A stretch of DNA of 36,769 nucleotides from JBHIBD01 sp046758865 (GCA_046758865.1 JBHIBD010000017.1:1-36769); one strand, 5' to 3'; shown: positions 1-7,860, counted from the stretch's first letter. The notes: generated by a model from the sequence alone, not told the origin. Program-made: numbers and translations.

Positions 1-23
1 GCTGGCACGCTACATTCCCTGTC

Positions 24-821
24 CTAACTTTCCCCACATTGCTCCAAACGTTCCACCAGTGGGGGCAGTATCTCTCCCGCCTTGCCCAGGAGGGTAAAGT
101 CGGCATAGTCGGTCACGGGGGTAGGAGCGGTGTTTATTTCCACCACGCACGCCCCGGCACGTCTTGCCGCTACAGGCAGGTGTGCAGCAGGATAGACTAC
201 GGCAGACGTACCTACCACAAAAAATGCCCCATAACGTGAAGAGTATTCAATGGATTTGTTTATACACTCCCCAGGTAGAGGTTCGTTGAACCAGACCACG
301 TCCGGCCTCACGTAGCCGCCGCAGCGTGGGCACTTTGGCGGTATCTCTTTTTCCTCTTGTGACTCCGATTCGCCTGAGACGGATTTTTCTACCAATTCCA
401 CAGGGGTACCACACTCAGAGCACTTGTTCCTAAAGATGTTGCCATGTAGTTCTATAATGTTTTTGCTGCCGGCCCTGGCGTGGAGGCCGTCTATGTTCTG
501 TGTAATAAGCCAGAATTTGTTGTTGGGGAATAAACCCTCCAGCCTGGCCAGGGCGTAGTGAGCGGGGTTAGGCCTGGCCTCTCTGATGATACGCCTCCTG
601 TATTCATACCATTCCCAAACCCGCTTTGGGTTGGCCTTAAAGCCCTCGGGGGTGGCCAGCTCCTGGGGGCTAAATTTTTTGGACCACAATCCTGTCTGGG
701 CATCTCTGAATGTGGGGATACCACTCTCAGCGGATACCCCTGCACCGGTCAGCACCACGCACGTGCCGGCCTTGCGAAGGCGTGATAAGGGAACGTCATC
801 TATTGCATTTACTATCGCCAT
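24..821 (-). CDS. cobB: Sir2-family NAD-dependent protein deacylase (class III sirtuin)
   Basis: The 265-residue product has the full sirtuin core: GAGVSAESGIPTFRD (about 26-40) for NAD binding, TQNID (107-111), the catalytic His in ELHG (His126), and a zinc site with Cys134/Cys137 and Cys164/Cys167. The small domain contains Tyr72 and Arg75 (YEYR), the pair that in SIRT5 and E. coli CobB recognises acidic acyl groups. Desuccinylase/demalonylase activity besides deacetylation is therefore likely (family knowledge). The acidic Ser/Glu-rich stretch between the zinc cysteine pairs is a variable loop. It would remove acyl groups from cytosolic protein lysines and release O-acyl-ADP-ribose and nicotinamide. 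It stands alone on this strand. The gap upstream is filled with palindromic repeats, and the gene ends 23 bases from the window edge. Confidence 0.95.
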   Translation of the reverse strand: MAIVNAIDDVPLSRLRKAGTCVVLTGAGVSAESGIPTFRDAQTGLWSKKFSPQELATPEGFKANPKRVWEWYEYRRRIIREARPNPAHYALARLEGLFPNNKFWLITQNIDGLHARAGSKNIIELHGNIFRNKCSECGTPVELVEKSVSGESESQEEKEIPPKCPRCGGYVRPDVVWFNEPLPGECINKSIEYSSRYGAFFVVGTSAVVYPAAHLPVAARRAGACVVEINTAPTPVTDYADFTLLGKAGEILPPLVERLEQCGES

Positions 822-886
822 GCCTTAAAATGCCCAGCATAACAGGTAAAAAACTACCTTTTTACGAAGCCGCCTGAATATCGTTT

Positions 887-978
887 GTCATTCTGAGCGA
901 AGCGAAGAATCTATTATTTTTGTATGTAATCGTAGCAGCTTGCTGCTACGATTACGTGCGAGCAAGCTCGCACGCTAC
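887..978. repeat. Dispersed repeat: GTCATTCTGAG arm plus double palindrome
   Basis: Positions 887-897 carry GTCATTCTGAG, followed by a GCGAAGCGAAGAATC-type sequence. Two adjacent palindromes follow: 926-955 (14-bp arms GTAATCGTAGCAGC, 2-bp centre) and 955-974 (arms CGTGCGAGC, centre AA), ending in CTAC. The same pair of palindromes, in the opposite order and slightly diverged, occurs at 32623-32666, which marks it as a mobile or amplified intergenic element. The first bases of the window (1-17) look like the tail of another copy. There is no gene in 822-1165. Confidence 0.75.
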
Positions 979-1064
979 ATTCTTTCCGCCCAAGGCGGAT
1001 TCACCAATTATTGTGGCGAAGGTGGGGATGACCCCTGATTGAGTCAAGGGCACCCTCCCCCTTC

Positions 1065-1085
1065 CCCCTCCCATCAAGGGAGGGG
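1065..1085. repeat. G/C-rich hairpin repeat (CCCCTCCC-atcaa-GGGAGGGG)
   Basis: The arms are 8 bp around an ATCAA loop. Related hairpins occur at 32817-32839 (loop TCGAT), 32921-32944 and about 34404-34420. This is a second dispersed intergenic repeat family in the window. Confidence 0.6.
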
Positions 1086-1136
1086 AAGAATTAAATATAG
1101 CAGGCAGAACTACAGTATTTTGCAGAGACATCAATG

Positions 1137-1142
1137 TATAAT
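1137..1142 (+). promoter_or_regulatory. Possible -10 box for the NicO-type gene
   Basis: A perfect TATAAT lies 24 bases upstream of the ATG at 1166. No convincing -35 hexamer lies 16-18 bases further up, so this is a weak call based on the -10 match and position only. Confidence 0.3.
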
Positions 1143-1165
1143 ATCACTGTGATAAATTCAAGGAT

Positions 1166-1789
1166 ATGGAAGCCCTAATATTATCTGCACTAGGCATCGG
1201 TTTTCTGCACTCACTTGCACCCGACCACTGGCTGCCCTTCGCCTCAATAGCCAAGGCCCAGGGCTGGTCACGGCGAAAGCTCCTCGGTGTAAGCTTCCTT
1301 GCAGGTGTGGCACACGTGGGCTCCAGCATTACCCTCGGCGCGCTGGGGATATTCCTGGGCCTCGGCCTGGTGCGTCTTGAGGGTGCAGAGTCTTTGAGGG
1401 GCAACATTGCCGGTTTCCTGCTTATTGGTTTTGGTGTAGCTTATGCCCTCTGGGGTCTAAAGCACCTTAGGCACAACCACCTTCACCTGGACACCACGAA
1501 GACGATAACCGTCTGGGCCTTGATAGCCATATTTATCTTCGGTCCCTGCGAACCCCTGATTCCCCTCATGTTCCTGGCCGTTCAGCACGGCTGGTACGGG
1601 GTGTGGCTCACCACGGCCGCCTTTTCGCTAATCACTGTGTTTATGGTGGTTTCCCAAAGCATGTTGGCTTTCCTCGGCATGGGGCTGCTGCCCGGCAGGC
1701 GTATGGTGCATATGGAGCGGTGGTCACACGTCATGGCCGGCGGCATGATAGCCTTGACCGGGATGGCCGTCATGTTCTTGGGAATATAA
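1166..1789 (+). CDS. NicO/UreH-type membrane transporter (nickel/cobalt transporter superfamily-like)
   Basis: A 207-residue polytopic membrane protein with about six hydrophobic segments. Near the N-terminus it has HSLAPDHWLPFA, which matches the HX4DH signature of nickel/cobalt permeases. It is followed by VAHVGSSI, comparable to the LGHS motif, and by a later GPCEPLIPL segment. A His-rich cytoplasmic loop (HLRHNHLHLD) lies mid-protein. A clear paralogue sits at 13212-13886 and shares the HW.PFA...K.QGWS block. Known members of this superfamily move Ni, Co or, in related TauE/SafE proteins, oxyanions, so the substrate is inferred and not shown. It is followed by the 64-residue membrane ORF on the same strand. 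Confidence 0.75.
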   Translation: MEALILSALGIGFLHSLAPDHWLPFASIAKAQGWSRRKLLGVSFLAGVAHVGSSITLGALGIFLGLGLVRLEGAESLRGNIAGFLLIGFGVAYALWGLKHLRHNHLHLDTTKTITVWALIAIFIFGPCEPLIPLMFLAVQHGWYGVWLTTAAFSLITVFMVVSQSMLAFLGMGLLPGRRMVHMERWSHVMAGGMIALTGMAVMFLGI

Positions 1790-1871
1790 ACCCTTCTGGC
1801 AGCTCCCAAAAAATCGTTATGTACAGGCAGAGTAAACTCTGCCACTACAATGCAAACACAAGGGGCGTAAA

Positions 1872-2066
1872 GTGGAGATATCCAAGTTCTGGCTGTTTAT
1901 ACTTATAGTCAGTAACATATTTTTCTTCTTGCTGGGCTTCTTTGTGGGTAGCAAGTTCAGCTATGCAGCGGAATATCTCCAGGGATTTAGGGCCGCTATC
2001 CTGATTATAACGGCAATTACCCTGTCGGTAGGGGCTTACAAGTTGTACAAGAGGTATGTTAAATAG
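1872..2066 (+). CDS. Small two-helix membrane protein, unknown function
   Basis: The 64-residue ORF starts at GTG (1872) with a good ribosome binding site (AAGGGG, about 6 bases upstream). Two hydrophobic segments (about 6-28 and 40-56) are separated by a short polar stretch, and the C-terminus is basic (KLYKRYVK), suggesting an inner-membrane protein with a cytoplasmic tail. No family is recognised. It lies 82 bases after the NicO-type gene and converges with the selenoprotein gene, with only 45 bases between the two stop codons. The ribosome binding site and membrane pattern make it plausible, but it could be spurious. Confidence 0.5.
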   Translation: MEISKFWLFILIVSNIFFFLLGFFVGSKFSYAAEYLQGFRAAILIITAITLSVGAYKLYKRYVK

Positions 2067-2111
2067 CCTTGGTGCCTCTCCCCCTATCACCTTTAAGGCT
2101 GCGAGTCCATT

Positions 2112-2855
2112 CTATATTGGTTTTCTTGCCACGAAAGTAGCGCCTACCGTAAACCGTGAGGTGTGATATCCTGTCTTCTCAATCATTCGGGCATCGACGA
2201 ACCCCGCCCGCTCCAGTAGTTCCAGGAAGGACCTTCCCGGTATAGCACCGCAGATTCAGTCAGACCAGATGCCAAGTTTTTCTACCGTGGCCTGGTCCAC
2301 CCCATCCTCAAGGGTGATGTCCGCCACATAGAGACGCCCCCCTGGGCGGAGGACACGATAAATCTCTGAAACAACACGCTCTTTATCAGGGCAGAGATTT
2401 ATAACGCCGTTTGAAAGGACAAGGTCAACAGAGACATCCTTTAGGGGGAGTTGCTCTGCCGGTCCTTGTCGAAATTCCACGTTCTCCATACCGAGCTGGC
2501 GGCGGTTTTCCTCTGCCTTGCGTACCATCTCGGGAGTCACATCAATCCCGATGACACATCCCCTGGGGCCGACTCTGCGTGCCGCAAGGATGGTATCAAG
2601 CCCCGCCCCTGAGCCAAGGTCAAGCACCATCTCCCCTTCATTTATCGGGCCAAGGGCAACGGTACAACCCACGCCTGCAAATGACTCGGTTACAGAGCTG
2701 GGCAGGGCATCTATTTCGGCCGGATTGTACCCAAGACCCTTTGCACTTTCTGGCCCCACTGGGAATTTCCTTTCGGAAGATGGGTCCTTGGCAATGCGGC
2801 TAAAACGGACGCGGGTCATCTGCTGGATTTCTTCGGGTGTATGTGTCTTTTCCAT
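2112..2855 (-). CDS. ArsM-type SAM-dependent methyltransferase, predicted selenoprotein (UGA = Sec200)
   Basis: Read through the UGA at 2256-2258, the gene encodes 247 residues. Residues 1-199 hold a Rossmann methyltransferase: LDLGSGAG (78-85), GIDVTPEM (about 103-110), VLSNGVINLCPDK (146-158) and YRVLRPGG. This is the arsenite methyltransferase layout. After IWSD comes UGA and then ICGAIPGRSF, with the usual C-terminal half-domain (LLERAGF, VGATFVARKPI) ending at TAG. The UGA falls exactly on the catalytic Cys of ArsM (human AS3MT Cys206, context WGECLGGAL). It lies 50 residues after Gly150, which replaces the partner Cys156, the same spacing as in AS3MT. A Cys follows two residues later (U-I-C). 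The start ATG has AGGAG about 9 bases upstream. A SECIS-like hairpin follows the UGA, and selA/selB are in the same window. The substrate could be arsenite, another metalloid or a thiol. The alternative, a nonsense mutation, is unlikely because the downstream frame is intact. Confidence 0.88.
2222..2240 (-). promoter_or_regulatory. Predicted bacterial SECIS element
   Basis: On the mRNA strand the sequence folds as a 7-bp stem (CCGGGAA with UUCCUGG, one G-U pair) closed by a GGUCC loop. The stem starts 15 bases after the UGA. The loop GGU lies at bases 26-28 counted from the U of UGA; in E. coli fdhF the loop GGU lies at 22-24. A GU-containing apical loop at this distance is the SelB recognition signature. 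Confidence 0.8.
2256..2258 (-). other. In-frame UGA, predicted selenocysteine codon
   Basis: This is codon 200 of the ArsM-type gene. The frame stays open for 47 further codons that match the family C-terminus, up to a TAG at 2112-2114. Confidence 0.85.
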
Positions 2856-2890
2856 ACCTTTTTTCTCCTATCACCGTAACGGCAATTACT

Positions 2891-2936
2891 GTGATGTGTA
2901 CACAGCACACTTGTAGTTGCCTGATTCATCAGGCAA
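2891..2936. promoter_or_regulatory. Two dyads upstream of the selenoprotein gene, candidate operators
   Basis: At 2917-2936 TTGCCTGATTCATCAGGCAA has perfect 9-bp arms around a 2-bp centre. At 2891-2908 an 18-bp dyad is centred on TGTGTACACA with one mismatch. They lie 36-81 bases upstream of the ATG at 2855. This spacing suits a repressor or activator site for a metalloid-responsive gene. The first dyad could instead be a small hairpin. Confidence 0.45.
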
Positions 2937-3004
2937 ATATATGGACATTGCCTTGCAGCAAATAGAGGGCAACCACAGGGAGTTGCCCCTACCATAATAC
3001 GTCA

Positions 3005-3056
3005 GCTCGACTATTTGCGGGGCAGGTCTCTGTGCCTGCCCCGCAAATAGTCGAGC
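3005..3056. repeat. Perfect 22-bp inverted repeat with 8-base loop
   Basis: The arms run 3005-3026 and 3035-3056 without a mismatch (outer GCTCGACTATTTG, inner CGGGGCAGG). It lies in the 272-base gap between the stop of pmbA and the start of the methyltransferase gene, so it could act as a terminator for the tldD-pmbA transcripts. There is no T-run. The CCTGCCCC core and perfect arms look more like a REP-type or miniature palindromic element. Confidence 0.7.
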
Positions 3057-3127
3057 AAGTCATGCCGTAGGTCGTGCCAAAGGCAGATCTGCCTGTGGCA
3101 TGGCTCGACCGCTACAATACGAGAAAA

Positions 3128-4438
3128 TCAGTCCTCTTGTCCAACTACGCCGAGGGTTTTGAAGTAAAACGGGGGGACATAGTCTGCGCCGTGCCACTCC
3201 GCCTCAGAGCCTATTGCAGCGATATTGTTGAAGGCGTCAAATACATTGCCCGCTATCATGCAGTCCTTGACCCTGCCCACAAGCTCACCGTTTTCTATAA
3301 GGAAGCCGAGGTCGATGTTTACTGAGAACTCGCCTGCCAGTGTGTTGGACTGGCCACCCCCCAGTACCTGGTCAACCAGCACGCCGTAGCGGACGTCCTT
3401 AATCATGTCCTCTAGTTTCATGTCGCCTGTCTCAACGATTATATTAGTGCAGCCGGGTGCGGGTTGTGATGCAAACCCACGGAGTCCGCTGCCCGTTGTT
3501 TTTGTGTGCATCATGCCGGCCGTCTGCAGGTCAAAGAGGAAGTTTTTGAGCACTCCCCTCTCAAACAAGGCGATGCGCCGGGACTGAATACCCTCTCCGT
3601 CCAGGGGAGAACTCCCAACGGCAAAGTCGAAGGTGGCGTCGTCGTAGATTGAGACCCTTTCGTCCAAGACCTTCTCTCCAAGTCTACCTGCTAGTGGTGA
3701 GACACCTTTCTGCACCAACTTGCCATTACAGCCCATCTCAAATGTGGCAAGGAGCAGGGGCATGGCCTTTGCAGTGAAGATGACGGGGAAATTTCCCGGC
3801 ATGACACGAACCTCCTTCTTTGAGAGGCGCATCTTCTCCAGGGCCTTTTCCACCTGGTCTAGGAGACCGACTGTAACCCTCCTTGAGCCCTCTCCTTCAG
3901 ATATGGATATAAGGCCCTTGTCCTTTACCAGCATAATGTTGAACCCCGTCCCAAATGTTGTTGAGGCCTTAGACACATCCAGCCCTTTGGAGTTCAACAA
4001 TCTCCTCATCCCCACCGCATGACCTATATCCACACTGCAGAGGTAATCGGGGCATACGGCCAGGGACTTTTCTATGGCCTCTTTCCCCGCGGATATTGCG
4101 CTCTCGGTGGCATAGTCCGCCACCTGTTTGTCAAAAATCTTGACCTCAGAATAGCTGTCCTGGGACGGGAACTCAAACTTGACCTCTTGGCCAAACTTGG
4201 CAGATTGGAGGGCCATCTCCACAAATTTCTCCGGGTCTCTCAGGTCTGTGGTGCTGGAGAAACCTATTCTCCCTTCCTTCACTACCCTTAATCCTATACC
4301 CCTTACGGAAGTGCTGTGTATGTATTTCAGCTTATTGTTCTCAAAACTGACGGATTTTGATTCGCTCTCCTCGTATATCACCTCAGCGGAGTCGGCCTTC
4401 TTTTCGGCGAGTCCCAGGACCTTTTCTTCTATTTTCAT
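3128..4438 (-). CDS. pmbA: TldE/PmbA subunit of the TldD-TldE metalloprotease
   Basis: The 436-residue product shows the PmbA/TldE pattern: an N-terminal AEVIYEE.ESKSVSFENNKLK segment, RGIGLRVV.EGRIGFSSTTDL, a central GNFPVIFTAKAMPLLL, and a C-terminal GGQSNTLAGEFSVNIDLGFLIENGELVGRVKD followed by a GNVFD block. It lacks the HEXXXH metal site carried by its partner, as expected for TldE. The heterodimer degrades unfolded or leader peptides in the cytosol (known for microcin B17 and CcdA). The ATG immediately follows the TAA of tldD, with GGAAG upstream, so the two are translationally coupled. Confidence 0.93.
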   Translation of the reverse strand: MKIEEKVLGLAEKKADSAEVIYEESESKSVSFENNKLKYIHSTSVRGIGLRVVKEGRIGFSSTTDLRDPEKFVEMALQSAKFGQEVKFEFPSQDSYSEVKIFDKQVADYATESAISAGKEAIEKSLAVCPDYLCSVDIGHAVGMRRLLNSKGLDVSKASTTFGTGFNIMLVKDKGLISISEGEGSRRVTVGLLDQVEKALEKMRLSKKEVRVMPGNFPVIFTAKAMPLLLATFEMGCNGKLVQKGVSPLAGRLGEKVLDERVSIYDDATFDFAVGSSPLDGEGIQSRRIALFERGVLKNFLFDLQTAGMMHTKTTGSGLRGFASQPAPGCTNIIVETGDMKLEDMIKDVRYGVLVDQVLGGGQSNTLAGEFSVNIDLGFLIENGELVGRVKDCMIAGNVFDAFNNIAAIGSEAEWHGADYVPPFYFKTLGVVGQED

Positions 4439-5800
4439 TTATCTTCCACCTATCACCACGTTTCTAATCCTCACGTGGGGCCCGCCGTCAGAGACCCGAA
4501 GCGGTGACTGGCCGCCCTTGCCACAACCTCCCAATCCGCCGAAGAGGGACAGGTCCTTGCCTATGGCGTCTATGTCCATAAGGGTCTGGAAGACATTCCC
4601 TGTGAGCACAACATCACGAAGCTTCTCTGCCAGTTTTCCATCCCTGATACGAAAGGCCTCAGCGGCACTGAAGGTGAACATCTCCATGTTGGTCATACCG
4701 CCCACTGAGCCTATGCAGTATATTCCCTCTGGCGTGTCCTCAAGCATCTTCTCAAATGACCAATCTCTCGGCTCTACATATGTATTGGTCATCCTAACGA
4801 TGGGCTCGTAGGCATAGCTAATGGCCCTGGCGTTTCCGGTGGGTTTCTCATGCATCTTGGCAGCCGTTTCCCTGGAGTGGAGGCGGCTGGCAAGGATGCC
4901 GTCTTTTATGAGATAAGTCTTTCGCGTGGGAGTGCCCTCGCTGTCATACTTGTTGTAGCCCGCCTCCCCCACCAGTGAGCCATCATCTACTATGGAGAGT
5001 TCATCACGGCCAAAGCGCTTGCCGATTTGCATTATCTCCTTTAATCTCTCGTTTTCGTAGATAAAATCTCCCTCACTCAGGTGGCCGAATGCCTCATGTG
5101 CAAACACCCCGCAGAGTTTTGGGTCTATTATGACGGTATAAATCCCCCCTTCTACTGGCTTCGCAGCTAGCAGCTCAACTGCCTTACGGGTAACTTCTTC
5201 ACACTTCCCCTCTAGCCCCAGGACGTTTCGGTATCCCCTAAGGTCACCTACCGACTCCCAGGACCGCTGGATATTCATCCCATCTCTTGCCATGGCAAGG
5301 ACCGTTATTCCACAGAAGATTTTTTCCTGGACTATGAAGCTACCTTCCGAGTTGGCAAAGTAGGTTATGCCATGAGAGTCCGTGTAGCGGACGTTGGAGG
5401 TCTGTATGTGTTTGGAGGAGAGGATGATGTTGTTGTATTTCTGGCAGAGGCTGTGCTTATCGTCGAGTGAGATGTCCTCTGGGTCTAACTCCACATCCAA
5501 CTTTGTACGGTCTGTGGTCACGGGTGCGGGGGCCAGGGAACTGTCTCCACCACCCAGGAGTCTGGCCTGCTCCACGGCAGTCCGGGCGTAGTCAGGTAGG
5601 TTCTCTACGTCGTTAAATGCAGCAAAGCCCCATCCGCCGTTTACCAGAGCACGGACAGAACCGCCCCTGCTGTTACCCTCTGATATAGCCTCCAGCTCCT
5701 TGCCAACATAGTTTATATTGGTGGAGTTTCCCTCCTGGACTCGAATCTCAAGATAATCGGCTTTTGCTGCCTTCAGTGCACGTTTTATCAGTTGTTCCAT
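4439..5800 (-). CDS. tldD: TldD metalloprotease subunit
   Basis: The 453-residue catalytic partner of PmbA carries the HEAFGH zinc motif at about residues 235-240, followed by LSEGD. The start chosen is the ATG at 5800, which has AGAGGG about 7 bases upstream. A TTG at 5839 would add 13 residues but has no good ribosome binding site. The family C-terminal block (SVGGMTNMEMFTFSAAEA, then GLGGCGKGGQSPLRVSDGGPHVR) is complete. The gene follows ligA after 44 bases, so ligA-tldD-pmbA may be cotranscribed. Confidence 0.94.
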   Translation of the reverse strand: MEQLIKRALKAAKADYLEIRVQEGNSTNINYVGKELEAISEGNSRGGSVRALVNGGWGFAAFNDVENLPDYARTAVEQARLLGGGDSSLAPAPVTTDRTKLDVELDPEDISLDDKHSLCQKYNNIILSSKHIQTSNVRYTDSHGITYFANSEGSFIVQEKIFCGITVLAMARDGMNIQRSWESVGDLRGYRNVLGLEGKCEEVTRKAVELLAAKPVEGGIYTVIIDPKLCGVFAHEAFGHLSEGDFIYENERLKEIMQIGKRFGRDELSIVDDGSLVGEAGYNKYDSEGTPTRKTYLIKDGILASRLHSRETAAKMHEKPTGNARAISYAYEPIVRMTNTYVEPRDWSFEKMLEDTPEGIYCIGSVGGMTNMEMFTFSAAEAFRIRDGKLAEKLRDVVLTGNVFQTLMDIDAIGKDLSLFGGLGGCGKGGQSPLRVSDGGPHVRIRNVVIGGR

Positions 5801-5844
5801 GATTAAACCCTCTGACAAGGGATACTGTTTTGTGGGCAAGCATT

Positions 5845-7860
5845 TCAGGGGGGCAATATGAGCTTCTCAAACTCTGCCTCACTCAGTACTTTGACACCCA
5901 GCTTCCTGGCATTATCAAGCTTGGAGCCAGGTGACTCCCCTGCCAAAACAAAATCTGTCTTCTTACTTACGCTGGAGGATACCTTTCCTCCCATGCGCTT
6001 TATCAGTTCCTCGACCTCATTGCGAGAGTATTTTTCCAGCGTACCAGTAACGACGATGGTCATACCGGCTATCCTCGATTTCTTCAGCTGCTTTTTCCTG
6101 AGTCTTTTGGTGCTCACACCTGCATATTTGAGCCTTTTTACTATGGACCGGGTGCGGGGCTCGGAAAAAAATTTGGCTATGCTCTCGGCCATGACGGGTC
6201 CTACTTCTTGGATTTCTTCTAGCGCCTCGGGTTTTGCCCGAGCCAGTTCGTCTAGGGACCCGAAATGTTCCGCCAGCACCTCTGCAGAGTGCGCGCCCAC
6301 GTGCTGTATGCCCAGGGCGCATATAAGCCTGCCTAGGTCTCTTACTTTACTCTTCTCTATTGCGTCTATCAGGTTTTGAGAGGATTTCTCGGCCATCCTC
6401 TCGAGCCCCTTCAGGTCGTCGAGCCTGAGGTAGTATATGTCTGCGTAATCTTTTAAGAGGCCCTTGTCCACCAGCTGGTCTATTATTGCGGGTCCAAGTC
6501 CTTCAATGTCCATTGCGTCTCGGCTGGCAAAATATCTTATCCGCCTCTTGGCCTGTGCAGGACAGAGTGGGTTATGGCATCGCAGATATACCTCCTCTTC
6601 ATCCCTAGTCACCTCTCCCCCGCACTCAGGGCAATTTTTCGGTGGTTTAAAGACGTGTTCCTTGCCTGTGCGCTTTTCTTTTATTACCTTCACTACCTGT
6701 GGAATAATCTCTCCAGCCTTCTGCACGGCCACATAGTCGTTTACGCGTATGTCTTTTCTCTCCATCTCCTCGAAGTTGTGCAGAGTGGCACGACTCACGG
6801 TTGTACCCGCCAGATGCACGGGCTCCAGATAGGCTACAGGTGTGATTACCCCTGTCTTTCCTACCTGGAGTGCCACCCTTTTAATCTGTGTTACGGCTTG
6901 CTCCGGGGGATACTTATACGCTACCACCCACCTTGGTGCCTTACTGGTTGCCCCCAATACCTTCCATTGGTCAAAGGAATTTACCTTTATAACTATTCCA
7001 TCTACCTCGTACTCCAGCCCCGCTCTCCTGGTCCTCCATTCCTCACAGTATTGGTAGACCCCTTCAAGGTCATTGCAGAGCCTGTTGTGTGGGCTCACAG
7101 GCAGACCAAATCTTTTGAAGGCATTTAGGCAGTCCATCTGGCTACTGACGGTAATGCCCTCGTAGAATCCTATGGAATGGGCAATGAATCTGAGGCGTCT
7201 CTTTGCAGTGAGCCTCGGGTCAAGGAGTTTCAGGGACCCTGCTGCGGCGTTTCGTGGATTTGCGAACTGGGGCTCTCCATTCTCTTCCCTTTCCATATTC
7301 AGGGCCTGAAAGTCCTTATTTTGAAGATAAACCTCACCCCGCACTTCTAAGGAATGAATGCGCTCCTTGGTTGGCTCTAGTCTCAGAGGTATATTCCTTA
7401 TTGTTTTCAGATTTGCTGTTATATCGTCTCCCCTATAGCCGTCCCCCCTGGTAGCGCCCCATTTAAAGATACCCATTTCATACATGAGGGTCACGGCTAC
7501 ACCATCGATCTTTAGTTCTACAACGTAGTTTACCTCACTTCCGCGTAAGAGCCGACCGAGACGTGCGGTAAACTCTTTGAGCTCCTCATTGGAATATACG
7601 TTGTCTATGCTGAGCATGGGTACTCGGTGCTCGATAGTGACGAATCCCGCCAGAGGTTCTCCGCCTACCCTTTGGGTGGGGGAGTCAGGGGTTATGAATT
7701 GTGGATAGGCCTTCTCCAGCCTCTGGAGTTCTCTTATAAGCTGGTCGTATTCGTAGTCTGTTATCTCAGGCTGAGCATCTATGTAGTACTTGCGGTCGTG
7801 GTAGCGTATCTGGCGACGCAACTTTTCTATCTTTTCCTGGATATGCTTTTCCTTGACCAT
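5845..7860 (-). CDS. ligA: NAD-dependent DNA ligase LigA
   Basis: The 671-residue protein has every LigA module. The N-terminal Ia domain contains YHDRKYYIDA and ITDYEYDQL. The adenylation site is KIDG with the nucleophile Lys117. An OB-fold is followed by a four-Cys zinc finger (Cys410, 413, 428, 433), a helix-hairpin-helix region around 450-580 and a C-terminal BRCT domain from about 590 (GMTIVVTGTLEKYSR). It seals nicks in replication and repair using NAD. Length and domain order are normal. The ATG is followed directly by VKEKHIQEK; no strong ribosome binding site is visible. Confidence 0.97.
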   Translation of the reverse strand: MVKEKHIQEKIEKLRRQIRYHDRKYYIDAQPEITDYEYDQLIRELQRLEKAYPQFITPDSPTQRVGGEPLAGFVTIEHRVPMLSIDNVYSNEELKEFTARLGRLLRGSEVNYVVELKIDGVAVTLMYEMGIFKWGATRGDGYRGDDITANLKTIRNIPLRLEPTKERIHSLEVRGEVYLQNKDFQALNMEREENGEPQFANPRNAAAGSLKLLDPRLTAKRRLRFIAHSIGFYEGITVSSQMDCLNAFKRFGLPVSPHNRLCNDLEGVYQYCEEWRTRRAGLEYEVDGIVIKVNSFDQWKVLGATSKAPRWVVAYKYPPEQAVTQIKRVALQVGKTGVITPVAYLEPVHLAGTTVSRATLHNFEEMERKDIRVNDYVAVQKAGEIIPQVVKVIKEKRTGKEHVFKPPKNCPECGGEVTRDEEEVYLRCHNPLCPAQAKRRIRYFASRDAMDIEGLGPAIIDQLVDKGLLKDYADIYYLRLDDLKGLERMAEKSSQNLIDAIEKSKVRDLGRLICALGIQHVGAHSAEVLAEHFGSLDELARAKPEALEEIQEVGPVMAESIAKFFSEPRTRSIVKRLKYAGVSTKRLRKKQLKKSRIAGMTIVVTGTLEKYSRNEVEELIKRMGGKVSSSVSKKTDFVLAGESPGSKLDNARKLGVKVLSEAEFEKLILPP

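Noticed and set aside
2256..2855. Methyltransferase gene as a truncated pseudogene of 199 codons
   Set aside because: The frame after the UGA stays open, matches the family C-terminus, and the UGA sits on a catalytic Cys column with a SECIS-like hairpin behind it.
3074..3325. 83-residue plus-strand ORF
   Set aside because: It lies opposite the 3' end of pmbA and in repeat DNA, with no domain and no ribosome binding site.
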